Positions 46,008 through 54,957 of a stretch of DNA of 64,000 nt are shown in pieces; position 1 is the first letter of the stretch; the number at the start of each line of letters is the position of its first letter. The stretch is from positions 620,001-684,000 of the forward strand of contig CAXXLG010000002.1 in NCBI GenBank assembly GCA_963674495.2, given 5' to 3'. The stretch comes from RGIG3178 sp963674495 (GTDB lineage: Bacteria > Bacillota > Clostridia > Christensenellales > QAND01). A program made the position numbers and the translations under genes. A model generated the notes under the pieces. That model had not been told where the DNA came from. It saw nothing but the letters and a program-made list of their open reading frames with translations, and made no database searches.

Positions 46008-46367
46008 TTACGAATTGCGGGCTTTGTTGGCATCTACGATAGGATTCAGCGTTTTAAGAAAAGCATCCATCTCATCCAAGTGGCTCGCCTTATACTGCAC
46101 AATGTTCTCGTTTGTAGTAGCGCCCAAAAGCACCATATCGCCTCCTGGCGGGCAACCTGGGTAGACGAACTTGAGCATTCCCGTACCTTTCCACTTGATT
46201 CCATAGGTCTGGTACTGGTTCTCAATGTTGGTTACCTCGCTTGCTTTGATTTCCGTTGTCTCCGGTAGGGAGAGCCCCATTTGAGAGTTTCTCTTGATGG
46301 TGATCAAATCGTTGTCCGTGTCCAGCGAAAGCTTTGCCCCGACACAGCCGACATTATAAATAGCCAT
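46008..46367 (-). CDS. Small beta-rich protein, intact paralogue
   Basis: 119 aa, ATG with AAAGGAGG 8 nt upstream. An N-terminal domain of about 85 residues (beta-rich, with KFVYPGCPPGGD) is followed by a helical tail SHLDEMDAFLKTLNPIVDAN. No signal peptide or membrane segment. It resembles short PH-like cytosolic domains that bind membranes or proteins, but the family is not identified. Its truncated sister lies just downstream. The strong ribosome site suggests good expression. Confidence 0.75.
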   Translation of the reverse strand: MAIYNVGCVGAKLSLDTDNDLITIKRNSQMGLSLPETTEIKASEVTNIENQYQTYGIKWKGTGMLKFVYPGCPPGGDMVLLGATTNENIVQYKASHLDEMDAFLKTLNPIVDANKARNS

Positions 46368-46436
46368 GACTATTACCTCCTTTCTGGTTATAAATTATAG
46401 AAATGTATGTAAACGCCTCAAAACAGGCGTTGACAA

Positions 46437-46949
46437 CTAATGCCGCAAACGACCGCCCGGCGGTCCGAGAATCTCACGCAGCACAAACGCACGCTGCCAA
46501 TCGCTGATGGAAAACGCCCGTAGGTTTACAATGGGCGAGGTTGCGTTCACGGCTGTCTGTGTTGCGACAAAAAGGTTGGTGTCCTGTGCCGAGTCGTCCA
46601 AAATGCGTCCCTCTGTGAAAATGGGAACAGATGAAACATCGGCACCGGTTTTCGCGCTCTCTCGACCCATGGAGGTTTCTCCGAATGATGTTTCGGTGGA
46701 ATTGCCGTCCATGGAAGTTTCTCCAAAGGGCGTTTCGGAGGTTTTTCCGTCCATGGAATATTCGCCGTAATCGCGCGAAGGCTGCGGCCCCTCAGCTGCA
46801 AACTCCTGCGATACGTTGTCAAAGGGCGTTTCCGGTCTGGTGACCGGCCGAAACGGTAGTTTAATGGGACGTTTAAGGCGCTTGGGCTGGCGCGCAAAAA
46901 CGGATTGCAGGATCAAAAACAGTATGAACAGTATGATCCATATATCCAC
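46437..46949 (-). CDS. Membrane-anchored protein with internal 14-residue repeats, floA operon
   Basis: 170 aa, GTG 46949 with AAAGGAGG 8 nt upstream. An N-terminal helix (WIILFILFLILQSVF) anchors it. Residues about 63-95 contain near-repeats: SMDGKTSETPFGET, SMDGNSTETSFGET, then a degraded SMGRESAKT. The C-terminus (WQRAFVLREILGPPGG) resembles the end of hypothetical proteins commonly encoded after floA in Clostridia. Disordered linker likely. 28 nt from floA. Confidence 0.7.
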   Translation of the reverse strand: MDIWIILFILFLILQSVFARQPKRLKRPIKLPFRPVTRPETPFDNVSQEFAAEGPQPSRDYGEYSMDGKTSETPFGETSMDGNSTETSFGETSMGRESAKTGADVSSVPIFTEGRILDDSAQDTNLFVATQTAVNATSPIVNLRAFSISDWQRAFVLREILGPPGGRLRH

Positions 46950-46977
46950 GCTTATCGCCTCCTTTCCCTAAGGCTGC

Positions 46978-47976
46978 TTATAACTTGCTATCCTGATCGG
47001 GCGCGGGCTGTCCGGAGCGGGCGATGGATGTGCGCATATCGGTATCGGATTTTACGTTTTGCATCTGGTAATAATCCATCACACCCAACTTGCCCTCGCG
47101 CAACGCTTCGGCCAGGGCGTGGGGTACTTCGGCTTCCGCTTCAACGACCTTGGCGCGCATCTGCTGCACGGTCGCGCGCATTTCCTGCTCCATGGCAACC
47201 GCCATGGCGCGGCGTTCTTCTGCTTTGGCCTGTGCAACGCGCAAATCCGCGGATGCCTGGTCTTGTTGAAGCTGGGCGCCGACGTTGCGGCCTACGTCCA
47301 CGTCCGCGATATCGATGGACAGGATCTCATACGCTGTGCCCGCATCTAAACCCTTGCTCAGCACGGTGCGTGATATCAGATCCGGATTTTCCAAAACCTC
47401 CTTGTGCGAGGAAGCGGAGCCAACGGTGGTTACGATGCCTTCGCCGACACGGGCGATGATGGTCTCTTCGCCGGCGCCGCCAATGAGCCTGTCTATGTTG
47501 GCACGAACCGTGACCCTCGCCTTGGCCCGAAGCTCAATACCGTCCTTGGCGATGGCGGCTACGATGGGCGTTTCGATGACCTTGGGGTTGACGCTCATCT
47601 GCACGGCCTGCAGTACATCGCGGCCGGCGAGATCGATGGCCTGCGCCTTGCCGAACTCCAGCGGTATGTTGGCGCGCTGGGCCCCGATAAGCGCATTGAT
47701 GACTTTATCTACGTTGCCTCCAGCGAGGTAATGCGTTTCCAGCATATTGATGTTCACGTCAAGACCGGCCTTGCTCGCCTTGATCAAAGGTAGAACGATG
47801 TTGGCCGGTACGACATTGCGGATGCGCATACCAACGAGTGTGAAAATGCTGATTTTAACGCCCGAAGCAAGCGCGGCGACCCAAAGCCTAATGGGTATAA
47901 AATGGAAGAACAGGAGTAGAAACAGCACAACGCCCACAATAATTATGGGCAGCATAAAATCCTGAGGAAAAATCAT
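46978..47976 (-). CDS. floA: Flotillin-like protein FloA
   Basis: 332 aa, ATG 47976 with AAAGGAGT upstream. N-terminal hairpin membrane segment (LPIIIVGVVLFLLLFFHFIPI), then a PHB domain (LAGRDVLQAVQMSVNPKVIETP, GVELRAKARVTVRANIDRLIGGAG) and a Glu/Ala-rich helical region (ADLRVAQAKAEERRAMAVAM). FloA organises functional membrane microdomains. Coupled 1 nt after nfeD. Confidence 0.95.
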   Translation of the reverse strand: MIFPQDFMLPIIIVGVVLFLLLFFHFIPIRLWVAALASGVKISIFTLVGMRIRNVVPANIVLPLIKASKAGLDVNINMLETHYLAGGNVDKVINALIGAQRANIPLEFGKAQAIDLAGRDVLQAVQMSVNPKVIETPIVAAIAKDGIELRAKARVTVRANIDRLIGGAGEETIIARVGEGIVTTVGSASSHKEVLENPDLISRTVLSKGLDAGTAYEILSIDIADVDVGRNVGAQLQQDQASADLRVAQAKAEERRAMAVAMEQEMRATVQQMRAKVVEAEAEVPHALAEALREGKLGVMDYYQMQNVKSDTDMRTSIARSGQPAPDQDSKL

Positions 47977-47977
47977 T

Positions 47978-48502
47978 TTATGACTCCTTTCTGTTTGTCG
48001 GGGCATCCAGTATGGCTTCCACCATGATCTGGCGGCCCTGGACTCGTACGATACGGATCGCAGTACCGGCGGGAACAAATGCCCCCTCGGACACGATGTC
48101 CAACCGTTGGTTGTCAAACTCGCCCACGCCGCTGGGCCGCAGCAACGATAATGCCGTGCCTACCTTGCCCAAAAGATCCTCCGTTTTCAGGAAAGCATCG
48201 TAGCCCCCCGTTTCTTCGACAGCGTCGCGTAGCACGATGCGAGAGCGGGACAGCCGACCTTTGGATACGGAACGGAGCAACACAAAGAACAACAGCGCCA
48301 ACACGACGGTGATGATGAGCAACAACAGCAACGCCTGTGTCAGCGTTTGGGCAACGAACACAATGCCCATTACCATGGCAATACCGCCGGTTATGCCCGG
48401 CAGGCCGAAGCCCGGCATCAACATTTCCATTATAATCAAACCGATTCCCACCAGCATGAGCACCAAGCCTATGATATTTTGGGATTCAAATAGCGTCAGC
48501 AT
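47978..48502 (-). CDS. NfeD-family membrane protein
   Basis: 174 aa, ATG 48502 with AAGGAGG 5 nt upstream. Hydrophobic helices at about 8-30, 32-50 and 55-80, then a C-terminal OB-fold domain (LLGKVGTALSLLRPSGVGEFDNQRLDIVSEG). This is the short NfeD1b form lacking a protease domain. NfeD and flotillin genes are paired in most bacteria; NfeD is thought to assist floA in membrane microdomains. Confidence 0.92.
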   Translation of the reverse strand: MLTLFESQNIIGLVLMLVGIGLIIMEMLMPGFGLPGITGGIAMVMGIVFVAQTLTQALLLLLIITVVLALLFFVLLRSVSKGRLSRSRIVLRDAVEETGGYDAFLKTEDLLGKVGTALSLLRPSGVGEFDNQRLDIVSEGAFVPAGTAIRIVRVQGRQIMVEAILDAPTNRKES

Positions 48503-48651
48503 GTTTCCACCTCCTTGTGCAAATAGGTATATCAAGTCATCTTAAGTATACCATGTTTCCTAAAAAAAGTAACGAAAACACCCGATGTCATACATGGGAT
48601 TGACAGGGCAAAAACAAAGGCGATATAGTACAATGGATGGGAGGTGCTTTT

Positions 48652-49794
48652 GTGCGGTGCATGGGCGGACACGATGATAGTCAGCGGTCAAACCAGCAGA
48701 ACGATATTGTGGTCAGGCTTTTTGCGGCGTGCACTTGTCTACCTCCGTACTGTGCTGTTGTGCCCGGTCTGTGCATGATATGGTGCATCATGACGGACGG
48801 CAATACGCGCCGTAGGATGTGGAGCGTGCCGTTTGTTAAGAGCTTGACGGGGTTCGTCGCCGTTCTATTGTTGTCCACGTTGCGCTACGGCGACGCAAAA
48901 TCCATGCTGACCTGCGCAGGCGTATCCGCTGCGATGGTGGTTATGGTATACCTGCGCGCCGTTATAACGCGCAAAGGCATACGGTTCTTTTTAAATATAG
49001 CAATGATGGGGTCCATTGCCAACGCGGTCATCGCAACGGTACAAGCACTTGTGTTCGATACGGCGGGTGGATACCGCGCCACCGGGCTTTTCTACAATCC
49101 GAACTACTTTGCCATGATGAGTGGGTTTGTATTGGTACTGGCGCTGTACCTATGGTTCAGCCGCATGTCAAACAAGCTGCTGATCATCGCGGCGATAACG
49201 GGTGCGTTTGTCGGACTTGTTCTGTCCAACTCCCGTACGGGGCTGTTCTGTGCGTTGTTCGGGGCGCTGTTATTGATTCTGTGGATGAAAACCAGGCGGG
49301 GCGCGCTATACTTCGCGCTAAGCTTTGGCGCGATCACCGCTGTTTTGATCTGTTTTCCGCAACTGCTGCGCCTTGACGAGTTGGGCACCTCGTTTGGCAC
49401 CCGTACCGAACTCTGGCACATAGCGATGGAGGGCATCAAACAGCGGCCTCTGTTGGGCCAGGGCGCTTGGTCGTTCGTGCGAATTGCCCATGGTACGGCG
49501 CCGATGGGCGAGATCCATGCGCACAACCTGCTGCTCGAATTGATTCTCTCCAGCGGCATACTGGGTACGGCATTGTTGGGCCTGTATCTGTTCGGCAACC
49601 TGCGTGGCTTGGTGCGTGTACGCCGAAGGGAACAGGACGCGGGCCTGTCATCGGCCGCATTGGTGCTTTTTTGTATGGTGCTATTACACGGGTTATTCGA
49701 TGTGACGGTGTTCGCGCCGCAAAACGCAGTGGCATTGATGCTGATGCTTGCCGTGGCAGGATTGGTAAAAGAACAAAGGACAGACAAAAAGTGA
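48652..49794 (+). CDS. O-antigen ligase/Wzy-type polymerase-like membrane protein
   Basis: 380 aa, GTG 48652 with GGGAGG 8 nt upstream. Ten or more hydrophobic helices, a Wzy_C-like region with GLVLSNSRTGLFCALFGALL and, later, a periplasmic-type loop with RTELWHIAMEGIKQRPLLGQ and HAHNLLLELILSSGILG. The ExxxxxxP..GxG and HNxxL motifs characterise O-antigen ligase/polymerase proteins. In a Gram-positive it would polymerise or transfer a surface glycan. No glycosyltransferases are adjacent. Confidence 0.8.
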   Translation: MRCMGGHDDSQRSNQQNDIVVRLFAACTCLPPYCAVVPGLCMIWCIMTDGNTRRRMWSVPFVKSLTGFVAVLLLSTLRYGDAKSMLTCAGVSAAMVVMVYLRAVITRKGIRFFLNIAMMGSIANAVIATVQALVFDTAGGYRATGLFYNPNYFAMMSGFVLVLALYLWFSRMSNKLLIIAAITGAFVGLVLSNSRTGLFCALFGALLLILWMKTRRGALYFALSFGAITAVLICFPQLLRLDELGTSFGTRTELWHIAMEGIKQRPLLGQGAWSFVRIAHGTAPMGEIHAHNLLLELILSSGILGTALLGLYLFGNLRGLVRVRRREQDAGLSSAALVLFCMVLLHGLFDVTVFAPQNAVALMLMLAVAGLVKEQRTDKK

Positions 49795-49875
49795 ATCTCG
49801 ATGTGGGCCGATTGGCCTGATAGATATAGAAGTTCACAAAACCCAGGAATGTCCTTGGCAAGCGGGAGGTTGGCG

Positions 49876-50529
49876 ATGGAAGTCTTTTCGTGGCTTGAGA
49901 TGCTTGGAATCGCCGCTTTTGCATTGTCAGGCGCTCAGGTGGCAATTGCAAGGCGAATGGATGTTTTTGGAGTTTTTGTTCTAGGCGCCATTACGGCACT
50001 AGGTGGCGGAATTATGCGGGATGGACTGATTTTGAATCGAATGCCAGCATGCCTGTATCAGCCCTGGATCTGGGCTATTGTCACGGCGGTTTGCCTGCTG
50101 ACTAGTATATTCCGGCGCCCGTTACCCGTGATGTTGTGGATATTTTGGGATGCTTTGGGGCTTGGCTCTTTTGTGGTGGGAACCGGAGCCCAACTGTATA
50201 TGCAGCATCAACCGATGAGTGTTTTTTTGATGGGTGCGCTTTTAACTGGAATCGGCGGCGGCATGTTGCGCGACATGCTGGCACAGCGTATCCCGGTGAT
50301 ATTGCGCAGGGATATCTATGCGTTGGCAGGTCTTGCAGGTGCGCTGGTTCTGTGGTATATGTTGCTTTTCGGTCTGAACGAGCTGTTGGCCATGGCTGTT
50401 TCGTTGAGCCTTGTCGTGAGCATTCGCATGGTCAGCGCCAAGTACCAGCTGCAAATCCCCGTGCCCGGTGGGCGGGCGCATGATTCATCGGAACAAACGG
50501 TTTCCTTCCCGCCCATACGCCGTAAATAA
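49876..50529 (+). CDS. TRIC-family cation channel protein (UPF0126)
   Basis: 217 aa, ATG 49876 with GGGAGG 7 nt upstream. Two repeated three-helix units with Gly-rich kinks: GVFVLGAITALGGGIMRDGL near 32-51 and GALLTGIGGGMLRDMLA near 118-134, the TRIC signature repeat. The family is trimeric intracellular cation channels; bacterial members conduct K+ or Na+. The extended hydrophilic C-tail is about 25 residues. Confidence 0.9.
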   Translation: MEVFSWLEMLGIAAFALSGAQVAIARRMDVFGVFVLGAITALGGGIMRDGLILNRMPACLYQPWIWAIVTAVCLLTSIFRRPLPVMLWIFWDALGLGSFVVGTGAQLYMQHQPMSVFLMGALLTGIGGGMLRDMLAQRIPVILRRDIYALAGLAGALVLWYMLLFGLNELLAMAVSLSLVVSIRMVSAKYQLQIPVPGGRAHDSSEQTVSFPPIRRK

Positions 50530-50798
50530 AGAAACTGAATTTTCAGTTTGAGTATGACGGCATGCATGTCGGAGACTGTTTGCGCAGGCGAAGCGACCAC
50601 GCAAAACCAGGTGAATAATTGTTTTTTCTTGACAAACCGTGTATGATGTCATTGACAGCCGTAATAAGCGGATAAATGGTGTTGCACGCGCAAATTTACA
50701 GAATATTTACTTTGATTTGCGTTGGGCAACGGCCTGAAACCAATTCGTTGGCGGCGACACCGGCGGTTTATACCGCCACAAAGAGGAGGATGGACTGC

Positions 50799-51320
50799 AT
50801 GAGAAAGACCCTTGCGTTGATGCTGGTGTTGATGCTGATTTTTGCTTTGACGGCATGTAACACCGGTTCGAACACAGAAACATCCATGGAGCCGTCGGCT
50901 AGCGAGGAAGCATTGCCGACAACGAACAATACCCAGAACAACACCGAGATATATATATTTTCCGTGATGGTGGAAGGCGTCGAGGATGTTACGGAATTCA
51001 ACCAGGATCATTACAACGACATGGACATACAGACCGTGACGCTGACCGTCACCAAGAACGATGTTCCCACCGATTACCAATGCACGGGGGTGATTTTTCA
51101 AGAGGTTCTGAGTGCACTGGGCGCAACCGATTACACCAGTGTTACGGTGGTGGCGGTAGACGGCTATGAAAAGACGTACGACAAAGCGGTTATCGAGGAA
51201 GACACCACGTTCTTTGCCGTGAAGGTAGACGGAGAAACCGAGGATTGCCCGCAAACAATCGCCGCGACGATGGGAAGCGGCTATACCATCAAGAACATAC
51301 AGAAACTTATCGTGGAATGA
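50799..51320 (+). CDS. Lipoprotein with molybdopterin-oxidoreductase-like small domain
   Basis: 173 aa. ATG 50799, with AGAGGAGG 9 nt upstream; the in-frame ATG 50790 overlaps that site. Signal peptide ends in lipobox ALTAC. After a Ser/Thr/Asn linker, the domain VTLTVTKNDVPTDYQCTGVI, FQEVLSALG, TVVAVDGYEKTYDKAV resembles the substrate-domain strand of sulfite-oxidase-type folds but has no cofactor residues. Probably a surface-binding lipoprotein. The leader holds a GGCGG/CCGCC hairpin. Confidence 0.68.
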   Translation: MRKTLALMLVLMLIFALTACNTGSNTETSMEPSASEEALPTTNNTQNNTEIYIFSVMVEGVEDVTEFNQDHYNDMDIQTVTLTVTKNDVPTDYQCTGVIFQEVLSALGATDYTSVTVVAVDGYEKTYDKAVIEEDTTFFAVKVDGETEDCPQTIAATMGSGYTIKNIQKLIVE

Positions 51321-51333
51321 CAAAATACAAAAT

Positions 51334-51357
51334 AGGGCGGCGATGCCGCCTTTTTTG
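51334..51357 (+). terminator. Terminator after lipoprotein
   Basis: GGGCGGC, GAT loop, GCCGCC followed by six T. Confidence 0.85.
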
Positions 51358-51500
51358 ATATAACGTGGACAAAAGCAATTGATACGGGCACGCTGCTTGT
51401 GGAGGGATAGATAGGCGCACACCGGTGTGCCCGCTTGTGCTACAATACCGTTTATTTGGAGCTTAGGCTGATGTTGCACCAATTTGTGAGGAGGCATTCC

Positions 51501-52334
51501 ATGTACGACTATCACATACATCCATATCACAGCGCAGACGGGCAGATGTCCCTTCGGGAGATGGCGCTCAGTGCCATTGACAAGGGCCTTTTGGGAATCT
51601 GTTCGACGGCACATTTTGATATCGATTTTCCCGCGTCGCCACGCATGAACTTCGTGTGCGATTTGATCGATTATGTGGAGGATGTTGAACGCTATTCGAA
51701 GCGGTTTGCGGATAGGATCATTATCAAGACCGGTTTGGAAGTGGGCATGCAAGCGGGGCGGGCGGACGTATATGCGCAAACAAGGGCTGCGATGGCGGGT
51801 TTGCGGTTTGACTATATCATAGGATCCATTCACTGGTTGGCCAGAGAGAACGGGGAGCCGCGAGAGGCGGGTATACACCCCGTATGGGGCTATGGCGCAA
51901 CGCGCGCCGAAGTTTTGCGCCGCTATGCTGTTGCGCTTTTGCAATGCGCCAGAGAGTTTCCCGAATTCGATTGCATCGGACATCTTACGTACCACTCTCG
52001 GTGGGACCCGAACGAGGATCCCCAGATGCGCTACACCGACGCGCCAGAGGAACTGGATGCGCTGTTTTTACATCTGGTGCAAAACGGCAAAGGGCTCGAA
52101 GTCAACACAAGCACCAAAGATGCAAGGGGTTATTTTATGCCGGATCTGGATATGTTGAAGAGGTATCGTGAACTGGGCGGCGAGATCGTGACCATTGGCT
52201 CGGACGCGCATAGGCCCGAGCGCATAGGGGACCATTACGCGGACGCCTGCGCCATGCTTGCAGCGGCGGGTTTCCAGCGCATCTGCACCTATACCGACCA
52301 CAAGCCGACGTTTCATGCCATATCAGTGGGGTGA
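51501..52334 (+). CDS. PHP-domain histidinol-phosphatase-like protein, copy 1
   Basis: 277 aa, ATG 51501 with GAGGAGG 5 nt upstream. DYHIHPYHSADGQMSLREM at 3-21, TAHFDID, TGLEVGMQAG, IGSIHWL, CIGHLTYHSR and TIGSDAHRPERIG supply the metal-binding His and Asp residues of HisK-type PHP phosphatases. A trinuclear metal site is expected. May act in histidine biosynthesis, but no his genes are near. The 3' end overlaps the second copy by 4 nt. Confidence 0.88.
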   Translation: MYDYHIHPYHSADGQMSLREMALSAIDKGLLGICSTAHFDIDFPASPRMNFVCDLIDYVEDVERYSKRFADRIIIKTGLEVGMQAGRADVYAQTRAAMAGLRFDYIIGSIHWLARENGEPREAGIHPVWGYGATRAEVLRRYAVALLQCAREFPEFDCIGHLTYHSRWDPNEDPQMRYTDAPEELDALFLHLVQNGKGLEVNTSTKDARGYFMPDLDMLKRYRELGGEIVTIGSDAHRPERIGDHYADACAMLAAAGFQRICTYTDHKPTFHAISVG

Positions 52335-53149
52335 AAGATTTGATAGATTATCACATACATACCGCCCATAGCGGCGACGGGCAGACCCCATTGAACGATA
52401 TGATCGAGGCGGCCATCCAAAAGGGCTGCGACGAGATCTGCATCACGTCGCATTACGACGCGCTGTATCCGCTGTGGCCCGATGAGGACTATGAACCCGA
52501 TCTTTTGGCGTATTACCGCGACGTTTCAAAAGCGGCGGAACAGTATAAGCGCCAAATAACGGTCAGGGTGGGCGTTGAGCTTGGTCTGCAGGCATGGCGG
52601 CAGGATGTTTTGGATAAAACGAAACGGGCAATCGAGGGCATCCCATTTGATTTTTTCATCGGATCGTTACACTGCCTGTCCCCGCAGCCGGTGGTGGACG
52701 AAGCAGCGTACTGGCAAAACCATACGCGCGCGTCCTTTGTGTCCATGATGTTGGAACATCAGTTGGCCATCGCGAGGGAATACGACTGCTTTGACGTGAT
52801 GGGCCATCTAACCTACTTTTCGCGGTATTGTCCGTTTGATGACAAGCAGCAGCGATATACGGATGCGCCCGAATTGTGGGATGCATTGTTTCAAACGTTG
52901 ATCGAACGCGGCAAGGGTATCGAAATCAATACATCAACAAAGGGAAAACTCGGGTTTTTCATGCCTGAGTTGGAACTCGTGCGCCGCTACCACGAACTGG
53001 GCGGGAAAATCGTGACCATCGGTTCGGACGCGCATGTTCCGTCTGCAGTTGCGCGGCACGAGAAAGAAGCCAAAGACATGTTGGCGGAGGCGGGTTTTGA
53101 TTACCTATGCACGTTCAAGCGGCATGTACCCAGCTTTGCCAACCTATAG
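52331..53149 (+). CDS. PHP-domain histidinol-phosphatase-like protein, copy 2
   Basis: 272 aa, GTG 52331 overlapping copy 1; a TTG at 52340 has GGGGTG 6 nt upstream and is an alternative start. DYHIHTAHSGDGQTPLNDM, TSHYDA, VGVELGLQA, IGSLHCLS, VMGHLTYFSR and TIGSDAHVPSAV line up motif for motif with copy 1. A tandem duplication with divergence. Both are metal-dependent phosphoesterases; the second may have a different substrate. Confidence 0.87.
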   Translation: MKDLIDYHIHTAHSGDGQTPLNDMIEAAIQKGCDEICITSHYDALYPLWPDEDYEPDLLAYYRDVSKAAEQYKRQITVRVGVELGLQAWRQDVLDKTKRAIEGIPFDFFIGSLHCLSPQPVVDEAAYWQNHTRASFVSMMLEHQLAIAREYDCFDVMGHLTYFSRYCPFDDKQQRYTDAPELWDALFQTLIERGKGIEINTSTKGKLGFFMPELELVRRYHELGGKIVTIGSDAHVPSAVARHEKEAKDMLAEAGFDYLCTFKRHVPSFANL

Positions 53150-53191
53150 CGGACGATTTAACCGACCGTAGATTATTCAACGGAGGAAGCG

Positions 53192-53481
53192 ATGAAACAA
53201 TTCTCCAATTTCAATCTGCAGTTGTACACGGAAATCGTTTTCGGAAAATACACGGAAGCGAATGCCGGTGCACTTGTGAAAAACACGGCGGCACAAAGGT
53301 TTTGTTGGTGTACGGCGGCGGATCTATCAAAAAAAGCGGTCTGTATGCCCGCGTGGTGCAATCGCTCAACGAAGCGGACGTGCCTTTTGTGGAACTTGCG
53401 GGCGTTAAGCCCAATCCCCGTCGTTCGCTGGTCGATCAAGGCATTGCGCTGGGCAAGACCGAAAAAGGCGAAACATGGTAG
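53192..53481 (+). pseudogene. Frameshifted, truncated iron-type alcohol dehydrogenase (BdhA/YugJ-like)
   Basis: ATG 53192 begins FSNFNLQLYTEIVFGKYTEA, the start of NADPH-dependent butanol dehydrogenases. One extra A in the run at 53279-53283 shifts the frame; the other frame continues HGGTKVLLVYGGGSIKKSGL to GVKPNPRRSLVDQG and ends at TAG 53479. The metal-binding and most of the nucleotide domain are absent. Remnant of a gene of about 390 codons. Confidence 0.8.
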
Positions 53482-53518
53482 CGGTAGGCACAGGAACGCT
53501 TTTATCAACGGACACAGA

Positions 53519-53554
53519 AGCAGGGCAGGGATTGTGTATCCTTGCCCTGCTTTA
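53519..53554 (+). terminator. Terminator after alcohol dehydrogenase remnant
   Basis: AGCAGGGCAGGGAT, 5-nt loop, ATCCTTGCCCTGCT with a short T tract. It probably once ended the dehydrogenase gene. Confidence 0.75.
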
Positions 53555-53618
53555 CATACAACGGCACGTATGGTGCCGCGGATCGGATGCAAAGCCGTCC
53601 ATGTCACACCGACATATG

Positions 53619-54695
53619 TCAGGGCACGAGTTTATCCACGTGGACGATGGCTTGGGACAGCATTTCGTCTACGCGCGCATAGTCCATGTGGCGCACGTAA
53701 TACAGTTCAAGGGCATCGTGGTGTTCCTTGGCTTTGGCAATGGCGCAAACCGCACGGTCGAGCAATTCCTGAAACAGCGTTTCATTGTCCACCAACAGCG
53801 CCTGTTCCTGTGACGTGGGCAGGGTGATGTGGGCGTTGAGATCCATGGTTTGATCCGCCGGTAAGTCCTGGCCGTGGTAGGGATTTGAGGTATAAAAAAG
53901 TGTTTGTAGCTTGGGAATCAGCAGGTGTTCAAGCCGATGGGGGCAAAGTGTACAGTAGAAACCTTCCACATCAAGACCCCGGTGAAGCGCTTCGTCGCGA
54001 AGTCGGCTCAAGACGAGATCCGTCGGTGTTGTCCACGGCCCTTGAATGGAGACGTGCCGATGCGCAGAAAATGAGGACAGTGTACACGTGCACCCCAAAG
54101 GCGTTATCGCAGAAGCGAACAGCTTGCGTTCGGTGCCAATAGCGGTTCCTGCATGGGGAGGCAAATGATCGTGTATGAGGGCGTATGTGGTTTTGGACAA
54201 ACCGCCCAAATCAACATGTGTAAGCATGATATGCGCACTGTCTCTACGTATGCTTTGCGCAGCGCGCAGGAAGCGGTATGCGCGCGCAAACCACCCCGTG
54301 ATGTCGGTGGATAGCTCGTATATCTCCGCCCGATGTTTGGCCAAACCCTCATCGTCCAGGCAGTCCCCCAAGTTGATGATGCCGTCCACGGCGCCCGGCC
54401 ATTTCGGGTCAACGGTATGCGGTGCCGTACCGTCGACAATCAATAGACCGATTTCGGGCGCTAGCACACCGTCCAGGCTATCGTTGTCGCTGGCGCAGTG
54501 GAAATGCTCTACATTCAAGCCGCGAGCCATCAGGTGGTCGCCGATTTTGCGCATGAACGTGCTTTTGCCTACGCCCGGGCCGCCTTTTAGGATGAAAATG
54601 CGTACCGCATTTTGAAAGGGTAGCATCTGATCAAAATAACTGAAAAAACCAAAAGCAGTGTTGCCGCCCGGGTATAGATGACGCAGGGTTGGCAT
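53619..54695 (-). CDS. P-loop ATPase, PRK06851-like
   Basis: 358 aa, ATG 54695 with AAAGGAGG 7 nt upstream. Walker A ILKGGPGVGKSTFMRKIG near 33-50. A repeated-domain architecture is likely because a related pattern recurs after residue 200 (HRHVSIQGPWTTPTD in place of a true P-loop). The family is a hypothetical ATPase of Firmicutes, widespread in spore formers, with no known substrate. The SLDGVLAPEIGLLIVDGTAPH segment is family-typical. Confidence 0.8.
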   Translation of the reverse strand: MPTLRHLYPGGNTAFGFFSYFDQMLPFQNAVRIFILKGGPGVGKSTFMRKIGDHLMARGLNVEHFHCASDNDSLDGVLAPEIGLLIVDGTAPHTVDPKWPGAVDGIINLGDCLDDEGLAKHRAEIYELSTDITGWFARAYRFLRAAQSIRRDSAHIMLTHVDLGGLSKTTYALIHDHLPPHAGTAIGTERKLFASAITPLGCTCTLSSFSAHRHVSIQGPWTTPTDLVLSRLRDEALHRGLDVEGFYCTLCPHRLEHLLIPKLQTLFYTSNPYHGQDLPADQTMDLNAHITLPTSQEQALLVDNETLFQELLDRAVCAIAKAKEHHDALELYYVRHMDYARVDEMLSQAIVHVDKLVP

Positions 54696-54957
54696 AGAGA
54701 CGCCTCCTTTTATTTGCATTTATATCCTGTGAAGCATTGTATGCATCATCATAGAAAAACATGAGTGTATACACGGTTTTACATGTAAATTTCATTGTGC
54801 AACGTAACAACACGGCCCGGTGTGGTTGGGGACGGGAAGCCGATTCAATCCGTGGCGTATACCAAACTTTGAAGCTTGTATCGGTGAATAAACCGTGGTA
54901 TCCTGAGTGTCATCGCCATACGGACAGGCTGTGTGGCCAAAGAGGAGACGACGAAAA

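Noticed and set aside
50649..51995. 448-codon open frame on the minus strand
   Set aside because: Antisense to a lipoprotein and a PHP gene, both with motifs and ribosome sites; no motif of its own.
53192..53827. 211-codon frame starting at the dehydrogenase remnant
   Set aside because: Only its first 30 residues match the family; the rest is out of frame and antisense to the ATPase gene at 53619.
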